Shown here: piece after piece, positions 9,691-22,199 of the stretch
Layout: each line of letters opens with the position of its first letter
How positions within the stretch are numbered: position 1 is the stretch's first letter
Assembly: GCA_000149265.1 (NCBI GenBank)
Contig: CH002344.1
Location: forward strand, 1,002,587 to 1,066,586
Length of the DNA: 64,000 nt
Direction: 5' to 3'
From: Ciona savignyi
Taxonomy: Eukaryota > Chordata > Ascidiacea > Phlebobranchia > Cionidae
Made by a program: the position numbers and the translations under genes
The notes under the pieces: generated by a model
Database searches by the model: none
Told to the model about the DNA's origin: nothing
The model's input: the letters and a program-made list of their open reading frames with translations, nothing else

Positions 9691-12600
9691 ATGTCGCTTG
9701 AAAAAATGACACTGTCTACCGGTGGAACAGGTCCTGCCAAAACTTACAACATAGACCATGGATCTGCCCTTCTTCAATTTGCCAACAAATCGCGGATAGA
9801 TGGTGATTTTAACGATATCACAATTTGTGTGAAAGGGAACAACATTCAAGGAAATAAGATGGTTCTCTCATGTTTTTCCAATTTCTTTACAAACCATGTT
9901 TACAACCGGAGGTTTGTTTTATTAATTGTTATTGATGATGTAATGATTCAAAGTAGAACTTATGTATAACTTGGTTTACCAAGCTTTAGTCAGAACAAAA
10001 CTATGTGCACTTTAAGTACACTGCTTGGAGGCACTGGTATATTTTGCTTGGAATATAAATTTAATCCATGGATTTATTCTAGATGAAGGAGAAGTACAAG
10101 GATAGTGTAGCAGTCCAAGATGTAGATTTTGGAACCATGGAGGCTCTTGTGGAGTTTATGTATACTGGACGAATCGAGATCAATAGCAACAATGCTTGCA
10201 ATATTCTGGCAGTCTCTGATTACTTGCAAATGGAATGTAGGAATAATATATTTCTGACTGTTTGCTTGCTGTAATTTGTTGTGTTAATAAATTGTATCCT
10301 CACTATATTGGAAGTCATAGTATCTGTAGCTGATGTGTTATATCAACTGTTGTGCCCACCACCCCATCACCCACAGTATTCCATCCCTGTCAAAGCTAAA
10401 TTAAGTGTTAGTGATTGGTTACACATGTTTGTTTAATATTTTCTAATTTCAGCTGCCCGGATATTGTGCATCGAATATCTATCGGGTTCAATTTCTGTCC
10501 AAAACTGTTTGACGATCCATGCATTGGTTGATAGATACGATGTTCCAAAGTTAAAAAGCAAAGTCAACCAATTCATCATTGACAGTTATAAACAAATTAT
10601 CAGCCTTTATGATTTCCAGCAACTGTCCAAAGATCAAGTTGTGAAGCTCATTGAGGAAACTTATAAAAAGGTTGATTTCGTCTGCTTGTTTGATTATTGC
10701 TTACCTAAGTGCAATCCTGTCCTTTTATAATCAATATATCTATGTATACTTGCAATCTGTCCTTGTTACATTAAGAATAATTAAAGAAAAAAACCAACAC
10801 CAAAAGGGTGATTTTTTTTTCTTTACTTACCTTAGTTACAGATACATACAAAATAGTGGAAAATAATTTGTAAAAGCAAAATAAAAAAGAGGCGTGTTTG
10901 TTTACCAATAAATTGCTAAATAATTTAGTTATATAATTTATATGGAATAAGCATTATTTATAATGATTTAAATTATGGAGTACTGTGGATAATATCTCCA
11001 ATATATATTACCATCCTAAAAAATAATCATTATCCGATCATATAAAGTAAAGAACATTTGAAGCCAACTAACATGGATATCTTTCACGAAGTAGTTGATA
11101 AATCCTTCGATTTAAATCTAAGGATGCCAATGACCTAACCATCCATCCAGGTTTGTCCTGATTTGGTTTACACTGCTGTCATGAACTGGGTTAAGTGGGA
11201 TGTGGCTGCCAGGGAAGGTTACTTGAACGAACTCATCAAGTTTGTTAATTCCGATGGCTTGACAAATGAGATCCTTGGTGATGTGGATGCCATCGAGGTG
11301 AGAATGGGCAGAATAGGATACTTCTGGTTATTCCTTATGGTGAGGAAATGCAGGCGTCATAGCATTTGCGTTTGTTTAACAGTCGACATTTGGGTTATTT
11401 AAACTATAGTAGTATGTTGTATAATGGATGTGTGTTTTCTTTTTTGTTCTACCAAATCATCCATCCGGTTTGGGCAAAGTGGATTGCCACAGAACAACTG
11501 TCCAAAGGCTGGATTCAAACTCGCAACCTTCCAGCTTACATGAGCTACCCAGCTAGACAAATATCTAAAATATCTCATTATAAATTGTATTTAGATTTTA
11601 CTTCGAGTGCAACGTGATTGGTTTTATGAGCACTGCCAAGCTATGGCTCAAAAGTTGAAGAAAAAAGGTATAAATGAATTTTTATTATAATCATTTCCAT
11701 ATTTTTGACTCGCATTTACTAAAAATAGATATATTTTTTTGAAATCGCGATGCAAATATATCTGTTGGTTATGTTGGTTGAAATTAAAGTTTTGTTTTAC
11801 CCTGTTTGATGGCACTTGTTATCATAAGTGGTCAATATTAAGATTAATACTTTCTTCCAGGGCTGTGGTTCTTACCTTTGTCCTGTAGTTATTTCTGTGT
11901 ATTTGTTAATATTGGATATTGCTGTGGTTTGGTATGATTCACTTGAATACGATTCACCTGATATGTAAGGTGCCTGGAAAGTTTATTTTAATTATGGACC
12001 TGTTGTAAATACAAGTGTGCTAGTGTGACATCTTATTTATTCCTTCTATTATTAGAGAGTTCTATCATCTCAATTGGTGGGAACGAGACTTTAAACAAAG
12101 TTTTTAAATATGATTTGCAAACACAGAAATGGAGTGAACTGCCGGTAAGCTTCTCGTTGTTGTTTATTAAGCATATAAAACAGCAGTTTGACATGAATGA
12201 CAAATTGTTTCTCCATTGGTAGATAAACATACATAAACAAAGTTATCTGGACATCAAGCCATACATGTAGTAAAGACAAGGCACATCCACCTGTTGGATT
12301 GCATGGTTATTCTCATGATGTCATTTTAACTTTAACTTTTACGCTCACTTTTTCATCCAATGTTTTTAAAATACATTGAATGCAGTAACTGAAATGAATG
12401 AACAAAATATAAATAAATTAAAACTATAAATAATTAACACAGAATAATATAAATTAATTGTTGGTCTTGGCGGCCATGTATGAGTATGTAAATAATTCAT
12501 TGGTTTGTAGATGTGTTTTAACGACTGTCGTTTTTCCATTTTTTTCTCGTTTTCCGAATTATTATTAATGGTTCTGCTTTGTGCTTTTATTGTGTAAAAC

Positions 12601-15600
12601 AAAATTAAAATAAAAACCTTAGTTTGGGGGAATTGTAATAGCAATCCTTTCACTACAATCTGTGCTTATCACTCTTTTTATAAGTACAGATTGCCTCTGC
12701 CATGGTTTAGGTCTAGTCTTAACTGACTATGTTTAACTAATTATAAGTAAAACCACGCCTTACACATGTACAAAAATAAAGAAAAACAAAGGATAAAAGG
12801 GCTAATAAGAGAAAATAATGCTGTCACATGAAATACAAAATAATATATTAGAATAACGACATTCTCGCATTAACCTATAGCATTTTTATATATCTTAAAC
12901 TTGTTGCTTACTGATTGAACAAACTACATGTTCTGTTCCTTATATAATTATGGGTTCTCTTTGATTCCAAAGGAAACACATTTCCATTTTACTTTTGTTT
13001 ATTTTTGTCTGGTCATCAGGTCATTGGGTAAAATATGTTATCCAATAAGGTTAAAATTTTCAGGAATTAAGCTAGCCCATAGTTTGCCATAACCTTTTGT
13101 TTAAAAAAAAAAAAGTAAAATTTTCGCTTTCATTAATTTAAAAAAAAATAGTCAAATTTTAACATTTTTGTGTAAGTGTTACAGATATATCGGGACTGGT
13201 AGGGATTATTTACTTCACATTGTAAAGGAAGTTGTAGATGAATAAAATGAACCTGGAAAAGCACAATCGAACTATACATACCACAAGTTATCACCGAAAA
13301 TTCTTTAAAATATATAAATCATGCATAAATATATATCCATCATGAATCATATACCGGAAAACACCCTAACACTCAACGTCCCTTAAACCGTCAATTAGTC
13401 ACGTTTAACACCCCATAATAACAGGAATAAATATTAAAATGTATAAAATTTATAAAATGCATAAAAAAAATTTGTAATTCACACCTGGGAAATTATAAGT
13501 ACGACGACCATTTTCCCGCATTTTAACAATTTTGTATCAAATATTTTTTTAAATATTTTTTTGGGTTTTTTTAAATATTTAAAAAAAAATGATAAAATTA
13601 TGAAATATTTAATGAAAAAATATACCTATATCCTAGTCTAGTTATGGGTCCCATTTGAAAAATTGGGACACATATATATTTTTTTTTTTTTTGTTAAACG
13701 CTTGACAGGCACGGCATGTCGCCCGACATCTACCAGAAGGAATAATGAAATCGCAATGAGACTTTGTTATTTGTTTAACAACATGGTCTTGATATGCAGA
13801 AACCAAAATTTTGGGTGATAAATTCATGGGAATTCCCTAAGACGTTAAAAGCCATAAACGGTATTTTTTTCTAAAAAAATAGCTTTTTTGCCCATAGCGC
13901 TTGAAGGGCTGCTCCAATTTAAATTGTGTTCGGTGGAATGTAAGTGCATTAGTAACTGATTTAACACTTAGAAGAAATAAAAAAAATACCTAGGGAAATA
14001 CCCTAAAAAATAAGATTTTGTTCTCCAATCACGATTGTGACGAGCATGCCATGTCTCCCCGACATCTACCAGACGGAAAAATAAAATCGCAATCAAACCT
14101 TGTTTTTTTGTTAGACAACATGACCTAGATATGCAGAAACCAATATTTTGGGTAATAAATCCAGGGGAATTCCCCTGAGACGTTAAACACCAAAACGCTA
14201 TTTTTTTCTAAAAAAATAGCTTTTTTGCGCATATTGCTTGAACCGCAGCTCCAATTTAAATCACATTTGGTAAAATGTTAGAGTTAGACCATTAAATACT
14301 ATGTGCCAATTAAAAGAAAGAAAACATTTATTAGGGTAATTTTCTTAAAAACGAAGATATGTTCCTGAATTATGATTGTGACAGGCATGCCATATCGTAC
14401 TCACATCTCCAACAAGGAGATCGACAAATCAGACAAGGAATCGACAAATCATATTAAAACATATTAAAAAAGAATTGTTATACAACCATAGCCCATACAT
14501 GTAAAGACAGAAACTTATGTATTAAACCCAGGGTAATTCCCTGAAACCATGAAAAACTAATTCGGGCTGTTTTGGGAATTTAGTTTCATTTCACTACAGC
14601 GCTTAAAAAGAAACTTTAGTTTAAAAAAATTGTGGTGAAATGTTCGTAAATTTAAGACGTTTTTTTACCTACCAATGGAAAAGAAGTTTGGTTTGATAAC
14701 TACACTGGTCAACAGCAAATTTTAAACAAAGATTCTAATGATCGTATCTTAAAGTATTTTTAATGCAGATTCCAAAAATGATTTTACTTTTTCTCTTGCA
14801 CATCAGGTTTTTGAGATATTTTGGTTTATGCAATTTTAAATAAATTTTTGTTTTACAGTCCAATTACAATAGAACATACATTCTTAAATGGAAAACAACC
14901 CAAGTGCAAGCTCTAAATAACAAGGAAGGGCAGAAAGGATATTTTTGCAAGTTTATTTAAGTGTAGAGTAGAGTACAGTTAGTGTAGAGAGTGAAAATGT
15001 AGGAACATACCAGGCGAAACTGAGGGAATTATATTAACATTATATGGTAATATGTTGTATCCAAATAAATTAGTTATTTCTGTAGTTGTAAAATAGTAAT
15101 ATACATAGTATTTTTACAAGTAATTTCTAAATATATTGCCTATCATAATGCCCAAGAACTGCTTAAACCATACAGATCGATTTTTCTTAGTCTGTGGAAA
15201 GTTTACAAGCAAAAAACAGCAAAGAATCACTCATGATATCAAAAAGACGTATGCGGCATATTTTGGTTACCCATGAGGCAACCAAGATAATACCTGGGCA
15301 AAATATGCAAGATATGCAGCTTAGGCTTGCACAACTGGCTATATAAATGGTCTCCTTCTATGCCGTTTTTCATCCCAATGATTTGGCGTGACGCTGACGA
15401 TCACTGTCAATATTGCTTTTTTTCCTACTAAAACAAAGGGTTTATTCTTTAAACAGAAAGACAAAATAACATATTCCAACTTGGATTCAGTAAGGACCCC
15501 TTATCCTTATGATAAATCACTGCCATCACCAGTACCTCCACCTGACTGACTAATAGCAGTACTGATGAACACAACCCTGGCGGAATAATTTCTTCCAACT

Positions 15601-18600
15601 ACACAGATTCTGATACCACAGACGATCCCATCTTATTTTCACAAAAACATTTAAATGCCTTAATTAGAGATCCATGTCTTTCCAAGGAAAAAGCGGAGCT
15701 CATTGCATTAAGGTTAAAAGAACAAATAATGGTTGATAAAGATGTCAAAGTAAGTTACTACAGAAAGCGCAATTGGGACTTATCTTCGGCCTTCAAAGTT
15801 GAGGGATTTCTTTGTTATTGCCATGATATTGAAGAGCTGTTTTAAACTATAGTTCACATTGTTTTTTTTTATATTTTTTAAGTTTTAGTGCCACCATTGC
15901 ATATCAAGCTAGGATTAATAAAGAACTTGCAAGCTATGGCAAAACAGAATTCAAATGGTTTTCAATTTCTCTGTTAAAGTTTCCCATGCTATAATCAAGC
16001 CTAGCTAAGTTGAAAGAAGAAATCTTTGTTGGTCTACAGATTCGGAAAGTTTTTGAAGTTCCAGCAGCCATGTTAATGGCAGAAATATGGTCATTTAAGG
16101 GATACAAAATACACTCAATTTACACACCATACCCCTCATATCTCAAAATCCTGATGTTCCAGCAGAAAACTAATGCCAGATTCAGAATCAGCGCCTCGAT
16201 GTTAGCCAGAAATAAGTGGTTTTGTTCTCGTTTAAAAAAAAAACTAGGTTTTTGTTGACCAGTGCTATGGGACCCATGCGTTTATGCTTGCAGAAACAAA
16301 CTACATACTCGGCGTATAAAGTACAAAATGTGGTTAGGGACCCTGTAGCATGAATATATGGCATACAACATGTGTTTTACAAATAGTAGTGGTTATACAC
16401 GTGGTTGACATTCTCTGGTTGTAATAAGTAATGTCATACTTTGTTTAATATTAGATTTATTTGACTTATAATTTATATTGCACAAGGATTGTGCAGTGTG
16501 AGTCGCATTAACCACACAACACCACAGCGGTAAAACGATAAAATAAATGAATACATACGAAGCAATTCACATCCTTCAGAGGGGTTTTTATGTGTGTCTA
16601 GTAATAAAAAGTTTATTTATCACAGAATCTACCACTTGGTCGTGAAAGTGGATCGGCTGTTGTTATCGATGATGTTCTCTATTACTTTGGTGGGTGCAAT
16701 AAAACTGATGACAAACTTATCGTGTATAACATTGTTCATCGAATGGATTTAAAGAAAAAGAAATTAGAATGGAAGGAGGCAGGTTCAATGAATGTCAAGA
16801 GATATGTTCATGATGCTGCTGTTTTAAATGGTTGTGTTTCTACATGTTTTGTAAGGTGATGTGTTCTAATGTGTTCGTACCCCAGGTTTAATCTTTACAT
16901 TTGGTGGGGCTGATCATACAAGCACTCGTGTTTCGTCGGGTGAATGTTATGTTGTTCCAATGAACAAATGGATTAATTCTAAAGCAATGCATAAAGCTAG
17001 AAGCGGTCATTCTGTAGTTGTATTTCAAGGTAGATGTTAAATTCGTATTAATGCTTGCATTCTTATTCCAATGTTTACAAGTCATATTTTCTTATTTATT
17101 ATTTACAGAATCATAAGATTATTAATCTTTACAAACCAACTTTAATGTAAAACCTCCTTCCTAATGTCAAGGTGTGTTATCATTATTTACATGCATGGCC
17201 ACAAGGATTGGGACAGAAGTTACATCTTCAGTTGAGTGTTATGATCGAACATTGGAGTCTTGGACAGAAGTTGCTTCTATGCAAACACCACGAAAGTGGT
17301 TTGCTGCTGTTGTGATGGACAACGCCATTTATGCTTCGGGTGAATCTATGAATTTACTTGAATTTACATTTATATATAGTGTGGTATTCTTAATGGCATA
17401 ACACCAACAAGGTTATCAATATATACTTGTTACGGTGCCACGCAATGAAGTTGACGCGCTATTTCCAATTCCTTTATTTGGTGTTTTAGCGGTAACTAAA
17501 AGAAACATAAATTAGTGCGAGACATCATAAAAAGGAAAAACCATAACAAAATAATACCTTAACAATTGCACGTCCCTAACTTCTTTCGACTATTTACCAT
17601 TTACTAAATAAATTACTGCCTCCTCGCAGCCGTCGTACCCAAAAAGGACTATGCAATACCAAAGCGTAAATTCGTTCAAGGACAATCATAGAAATAAAAA
17701 GTACAAAATTAACCAACCATAAAAAATCACTGAACCAACAAACTACTGCAGAGATGCAGTAACATGGCTCTCCAAAAATGTACCGATTTTTTTTAAGACA
17801 AAAGATATTATCTAAAAGTGTGTTTGCAACTGTAAACATCCCATTTACAGTATCAATTTTTCGTGTGAGTGATCTTCAAGCTTGGCTCCCCGTTCGGGAA
17901 TACCCCATGTCTTCCCCGCTTGATGATGCACTTGTTCCAAAGGTCATATCTGTCGCGCTCTCCCTTCCACGGTTGGTCCGGCACTACTTCGCTACGTCTC
18001 AAATATTCGTGAAAGTGGCCACCGATTTCTAGGTCTGTCATAATTCTTCATTGCCCCATTCCCAACTTGATTGTTCGTGTTTTCCTTTTGCCACTTCCAT
18101 CTAGGTTGCAAATTGCGGAACAACTTTTCTCTCCACGTACCCCAAATTTGATTAGTTCGGTAGTCTACCTTTTTACAACGTCGCTTTACGTATACATCCT
18201 TTTCAAAAGCTCTTTGGGGGCTCAAAAGCGTCCTCTTCTGTAATGTTAGATTATCAGTTGATATTAGTGGTTTTGGACATCCAGCTTTGATTAGGTTCCC
18301 TTTGTCGGTGCGCTGCTGTTTCACCAACTTAGAGAGTGGAGGTGGACTTCTTATTCTTGCGTTAGTGTCTGCCGCATAGCATCGATGCAGACTATTACAA
18401 TAGGGTTGTGGGGTCCAATAAACGTGCAACGAGGTCAAGTGTGCGCGCTTGCATACTTTACACGTAGCACGGTGTGTGCACTCTCTCGCAATGTGATTAT
18501 CGCTAGAACCACACCCATAACACAAATTATTTATTCGCAAGAATTCCTTTCTATCACATAAACGTAATCTCATAAATGCCTTGCAATTATTTAGACCATG

Positions 18601-21600
18601 ATTGTAACTTTTGCAATATGTGCAGTTTAAAGTTTGCGAGGAGTCATTACCTGTTGTTGTAGATATTCCGATGATTCATTTGACGCGTTATAAAAGGAAT
18701 TGACCGGCCTGCCTTGTAGGTTTCCCCGCCGATCCGTTGTTGAGCCAATTCCTTGTAATTCAGGAATATTTTCTCGTTCTGATTGTAATGTTACAAACTT
18801 TGCTAGTCTTTCAAAGGGTGGGTAAGTTCCTTGGTTTGATGATTTGTACTCAAGCGCAATGTCCCGCCATTTGTTAATGATAAACGGTGGTAATCGTGCA
18901 ATAATTTTGATACTCTCGTTCGGGTAGTCCAGGATCCCTAATTCAATTAGTTGGCTTTTGGCGGCAACAATTTGATTCAGAAAATCAGAAAATCTCCGTA
19001 ATCACTTTGAGTCATTTGCAAGAATTTTCGGCCAAGTAAAAAGCTTGTCAGTGAAAGATTTAGTAATTAAACTGTCGTTTCCATACTGCTGGAGCAAATT
19101 TAATTTCTGCGCTGCACCCATATTAGCGTTCGAATCCACCAACGCGTCGAACGCAGTATTCCAAGAGGGAAAATGAAGTGGATTGCCGTTAAAAACCTCT
19201 AATTTTATCGGGAGAGTGTAGCCGGAAGTGAATGAACTCGTGTGATTCTTACTTAAGTTGGTTTGACGTAGTTTTTCTAAAGCATTTTGAGCGAGATGTC
19301 TTGCTTCATTAAAAAGGATCTCCAACTTTGTCGCTTTTTCGGACCACTTATCAAACACGGTCGAAGCACCTTCACTTTCGAGTTCAGATATTAAGATTCG
19401 AAATTTACGTTTGTTTACAAATAATTCCTTTACAGCACGGTGGATCGGTTCGCGCTCATCCGACAAGATCACAGATTCCTGTACCTTTTCTATGCCATAA
19501 ATAAATTTGGCTTCGGCAGTCGTTAGGTCTCTTTCCAGCTTTGAATGTCGACCTATTGTCACATGCCTTTCATTAATATCAAACAGTTCAATTTTGTCTT
19601 CATTGGCTTCAGTCATGCCCTTTCCTTGTTTTCTGCCGGGTCTTGATCACTTGAGGTCAATCAACGCCGATGTCGTTGTTAAGTTACTGTTACGGTGCCA
19701 CGCAATGAAGTTGACGCGCTATTTCCAATTCCTTTATTTGGTGTTTTAGCGGTAACTAAAAGAAACATAAATTAGTGCGAGACATCATAAAAAGGAAAAA
19801 CCATAACAAAATAATACCTTAACAATTGCACGTCCGTAACTTCTTTCGATTATTTACCATTTACTAAATAAATTACTACCTCCTCGCAGCCGTCGTACCC
19901 AAAAAGGACTATACAATACCAAAGCGTAAATTCGTTCAAGGACAATCATAGAAATAAAAAGTACAAAATTAACCAACCATAAAAAATCACTGAACCAACA
20001 AACTACTGCAGAGGTGCAGTAACAATACTACTCATCAACCATCGGAAACCTTTTACCCACTATGTGGTTTTCCCATGAAACTAGCAACATCCAATTTCTC
20101 ACAATTGCACTTACACATTGTAATGCATGTTGAGTGATAATGGTTTATTCTGTTTTCCATTGTGCCAGGTGATTCAGTAGTGGCCATTAAACGTTAGAAA
20201 TAATTAGCAGGGAATATGAAATCAGCACCTTTTTCTGCAACACACAGTAAAGTCAAAGTACAGGGCTCATTTAACATATTAATTAGTTAGTTTATTTTTT
20301 GCTCCTTTGTTACAATAAAGAAGAATGGCACAATTATTTTAAGTTATGGAGATAGGATAAAACCGCAAACCAGTAGTTAAAACGCGTCAGTGAATAGACA
20401 CATTACAAATTAGGAAAAAAACTGACGTTGCCGTTAAACCTAACATTAATAAAAATAAATTTCAACAGAACAATTTAAATCAAAATTAACTAATTTAATT
20501 TGATGTTATTTAAGCTTTGAGTAAAAGTGTGCAAGTGCTACCCAGTACTGAGGGGGAAAACGGCTTTGGGATTAAGTGGATAAAGAAAAAACCCTAAAAT
20601 GAAATTCCACCAGTGGTCAAAAACAACCGTTTTAAAACACACTTTATAAGACATTAAATTAAATTTGGTGCAAGAACAGTTTTTGCACTGTATTTATTAA
20701 AGAAAGCACTTTAAGGGCAGATCATTACTGCACTAGAATATATAAATAAACTAATTATGATAGTGATATGTATACAGTATACATAAATATTTCAAATAAG
20801 ACTACATTAAAGACAAACAGCAGCAAGCACCCGCTTTGTTGTGTGTAATAAATGAATAGTAAGTCCGAAACAGTTGAATGATTGAAGTCTCCACAGTAAT
20901 TGGGTTGCACTGCCAAATCTCATCTTTAATGATGCATCATCCGAGAAAAAAAGTATTGCAGCCGCCGGGGAAGGTGAAAGAGCAATCGTTTCCGCCGATG
21001 AAATATCTTTACAACTGAAACAATAATTTCTGGGCAGTATGGGTCTTGTAGACTGCTAACAGAAATTTAAGAGGAGAAAGACAGTGAATAATAAGAATAA
21101 ATAAAGTGCTGGTGAATTACTAAAAAGATGTGACGTAAAGCAATAAATAGAGCCATACTATTAGGGCCAGCAATAAACTAAAAAGAAAACAGCACTACAA
21201 ATACAAATTGCCATCGGCATGTCATTAACAGTAAAAACCCCTGTAACTAAAATGGTGAAATGTTTAAAATAAGACCGCATGCTGTGAGTTAAAATAGTAC
21301 ACAGTGGGCTAATACAGTGATGGTCAAATAGTCAAATTGTTACAAAGCTATTTAATTTCAACAAATAAAAGAAAACAAAGCAAAACACAGAGCTTTGTGG
21401 GAGAAGTGTGCAGTGGGAGGATAGGGGAAAAATATAGGAAAGTAATAATAAAAAAAGGTAATAAATATAGGTAAATAAATATTATAGTTAACATGACGTG
21501 CAATAGAAATAAATTATATTATTAACTTAGTACTATTGCTTAATTAAATGCAATTATTTCGTCTTGTATTAAGCTGGCCATGATGGAAAGCAGACACTCA

Positions 21601-22199
21601 AATCAGTGGAGAAATACAATGTTAACGATGGGACTTGGAGTTTTGTGTCGGAGATGAATATTGAACGAAGTTCCTTTGCAGCTTGTGTTGCTCAGAACAA
21701 GATTTATGTTGTTGGAGGGTAAATATATTTCTTGTCAGTTTGTTGTGCTGATAAACTTGTCTCTATTCTCTGTGCATGTTCAAATGTAAATACCATAAGT
21801 GAAAACAACAAAAATATTTGATTATCAATAATTGGACCAGCAATTTGGTTTTTACATTATTCGGTAATAAAGCTAAATATCCGAATGTATAGAAAGTAAT
21901 ATTTCAATTGGCATAATTAATATAAAAGTTCTTGTGAACAAACATCCAAATATAGTAGTTTACCCAGCATTCTACAAATGAATTATTAATCCACAAAACG
22001 ATTGTATTTATTATCACTCGGAATAATTGAGGATTTATAATATATGGTGATTGTTATGTTACTGATTCTCTCTTGTAGGTTGGATTCCAACAAGCAAGTT
22101 GTAACATCGATTGAATGTTATGATCCTCGAACTGACAAGTGGAGCATCGTTGGTGAAACTGAAGCAGAGTTATTCTACCATTCTCTAGTCGCTGTTTGA
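9691..22199 (+). CDS. BTB-BACK-Kelch protein (Kelch-like, KLHL family)
   Basis: Likely a substrate adaptor of a Cullin-3 ubiquitin ligase, the usual role of BTB-BACK-Kelch proteins. I assembled exons at 9691-9897, 10083-10236, 10453-10670, 11151-11297, 11595-11667, 12056-12144, 16626-16830, 16886-17029, 17172-17339, 21574-21718 and 22079-22199. Phases agree throughout and give about 556 residues, a normal length for the family. Exons 1-2 hold the BTB domain (GDFNDITICV, later ALVEFMYTGRI). Exons 3-5 hold BACK. Exons 6-11 each carry one Kelch repeat (for example NKIYVVGG). The exon 1 donor (cat|gtttac) is weak and is the least certain junction. Repeat 4 lacks the usual Gly-Gly. Introns 6 and 9 are swollen by transposons. 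A possible polyadenylation signal is at 22411. I cannot assign a subfamily or orthologue. Confidence 0.88.
11455..11562 (-). mobile_element. tRNA-like SINE fragment in Kelch intron 4
   Basis: Reverse strand reads CTGGGTAGCTCATGTAAGCT, then GAAGGTTGCGAGTTTGAATC, resembling D-arm and T-arm blocks. Only this head-like part is seen. Confidence 0.55.
12145..13643. other. Kelch intron 6, left part
   Basis: AT-rich with homopolymer runs. A motif tctctttgattccaaaggaa near 12955 has loose relatives near 29590 and 37430. Confidence 0.55.
14703..16264 (+). mobile_element. CACTG-ended DNA transposon (CMC/EnSpm-like), degraded
   Basis: Perfect 12-base terminal inverted repeats CACTGGTCAACA / TGTTGACCAGTG lie at 14703-14714 and 16253-16264, with a 3-base target duplication CTA on each side. 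The related repeat copy at 33583-35040 lacks the insertion and gives the empty site (gataactaaggg). The termini and 3-base duplication suggest the CACTA (CMC) group; the class is tentative. Confidence 0.85.
15148..16060 (+). pseudogene. Broken transposase-like ORF inside the CACTG transposon
   Basis: Blocks in several frames read MPKNCLNHTDRFFLVCGKFT (15148 on), then FGYP/GNQDNTWAKYARYAA near 15260-15330. A segment near 15360-15420 resembles MPF..PMIWR....D..CYFC. KAELIALRLKE and YYRKRNWDLSSAFKVE-GFLCYCHDIEELF follow near 15700-15845, and PPLHIKLGLIKNLA with LKEEIFVGLQIRKVF near 15895-16055. From memory this order matches a family of 'uncharacterized' animal proteins of transposon origin. Stops and frameshifts interrupt it, and the catalytic C-terminal half is missing. 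Confidence 0.6.
17428..17764 (-). repeat. 3' LTR of the BEL/Pao-type element
   Basis: Matches 19688-20024 with only a few differences (for example gagatgcag versus gaggtgcag). Confidence 0.92.
17853..19616 (-). pseudogene. BEL/Pao Gag, frameshifted
   Basis: The minus-strand ORF 19616-19002 (204 residues) starts MTEANEDKIELF and carries the Pao Gag core LEVFNGNPLHFPSWNTAFDA, then NMGAAQKLNLLQQY. The frame breaks just after 19002, with related sequence between 19001 and 18574 in other frames. It resumes in 18573-17992 with tandem zinc knuckles (CYGCGSSDNHIARECTH, CKVCKRAHLTSLH). A further ORF (18041-17853) overlaps its end. The knuckle region would normally precede an aspartic protease and RT, which are missing. 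This copy cannot make a full Gag. Confidence 0.82.
19688..20024 (-). repeat. 5' LTR of the BEL/Pao-type element
   Basis: Same 337-base unit as 17428-17764. Confidence 0.92.
20025..21573. other. Kelch intron 9 after the BEL element
   Basis: No repeat or coding signal identified. Confidence 0.55.

Larger units (their letters stand above)
13644..16350 (+). mobile_element. Unclassified GGGTCCC-ended tandem-repeat element, copy 1 (3 units)
   Basis: Begins ATGGGTCCCATTTG and ends near GTTAGGGACCCTGTAGCA. The body is three units of about 335 bases, marked by gccatgtc-cccgacatctacc near 13713, 14048 and 14388. It is split by the CACTG transposon at 14703-16264. Similarity to copy 2 continues past the GGGACCC end to about 16420. 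No ORF; class unknown. Lies in Kelch intron 6. Confidence 0.7.
17428..20024 (-). mobile_element. Non-autonomous BEL/Pao-type LTR retrotransposon (Gag only) in Kelch intron 9
   Basis: Two 337-base LTRs (17428-17764 and 19688-20024), nearly identical, TGTTACGG...GTAACA, are flanked by a 5-base duplication ATACT (17423-17427 and 20025-20029). The 1.9-kb interior reads on the minus strand and encodes only Gag-like sequence. No protease, RT or integrase motif was found, and no clear primer site after the 5' LTR. It lies antisense in intron 9 of the Kelch gene. Confidence 0.9.

Noticed and set aside
10083-10274. Short ORFs in the Kelch region as separate small genes
   Set aside because: They join by good splice sites and matching phases into one BTB-BACK-Kelch protein.
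16010-16258. An 82-residue ORF as an extra Kelch-gene exon
   Set aside because: It falls in the CACTG transposon; its first part matches the broken transposase.
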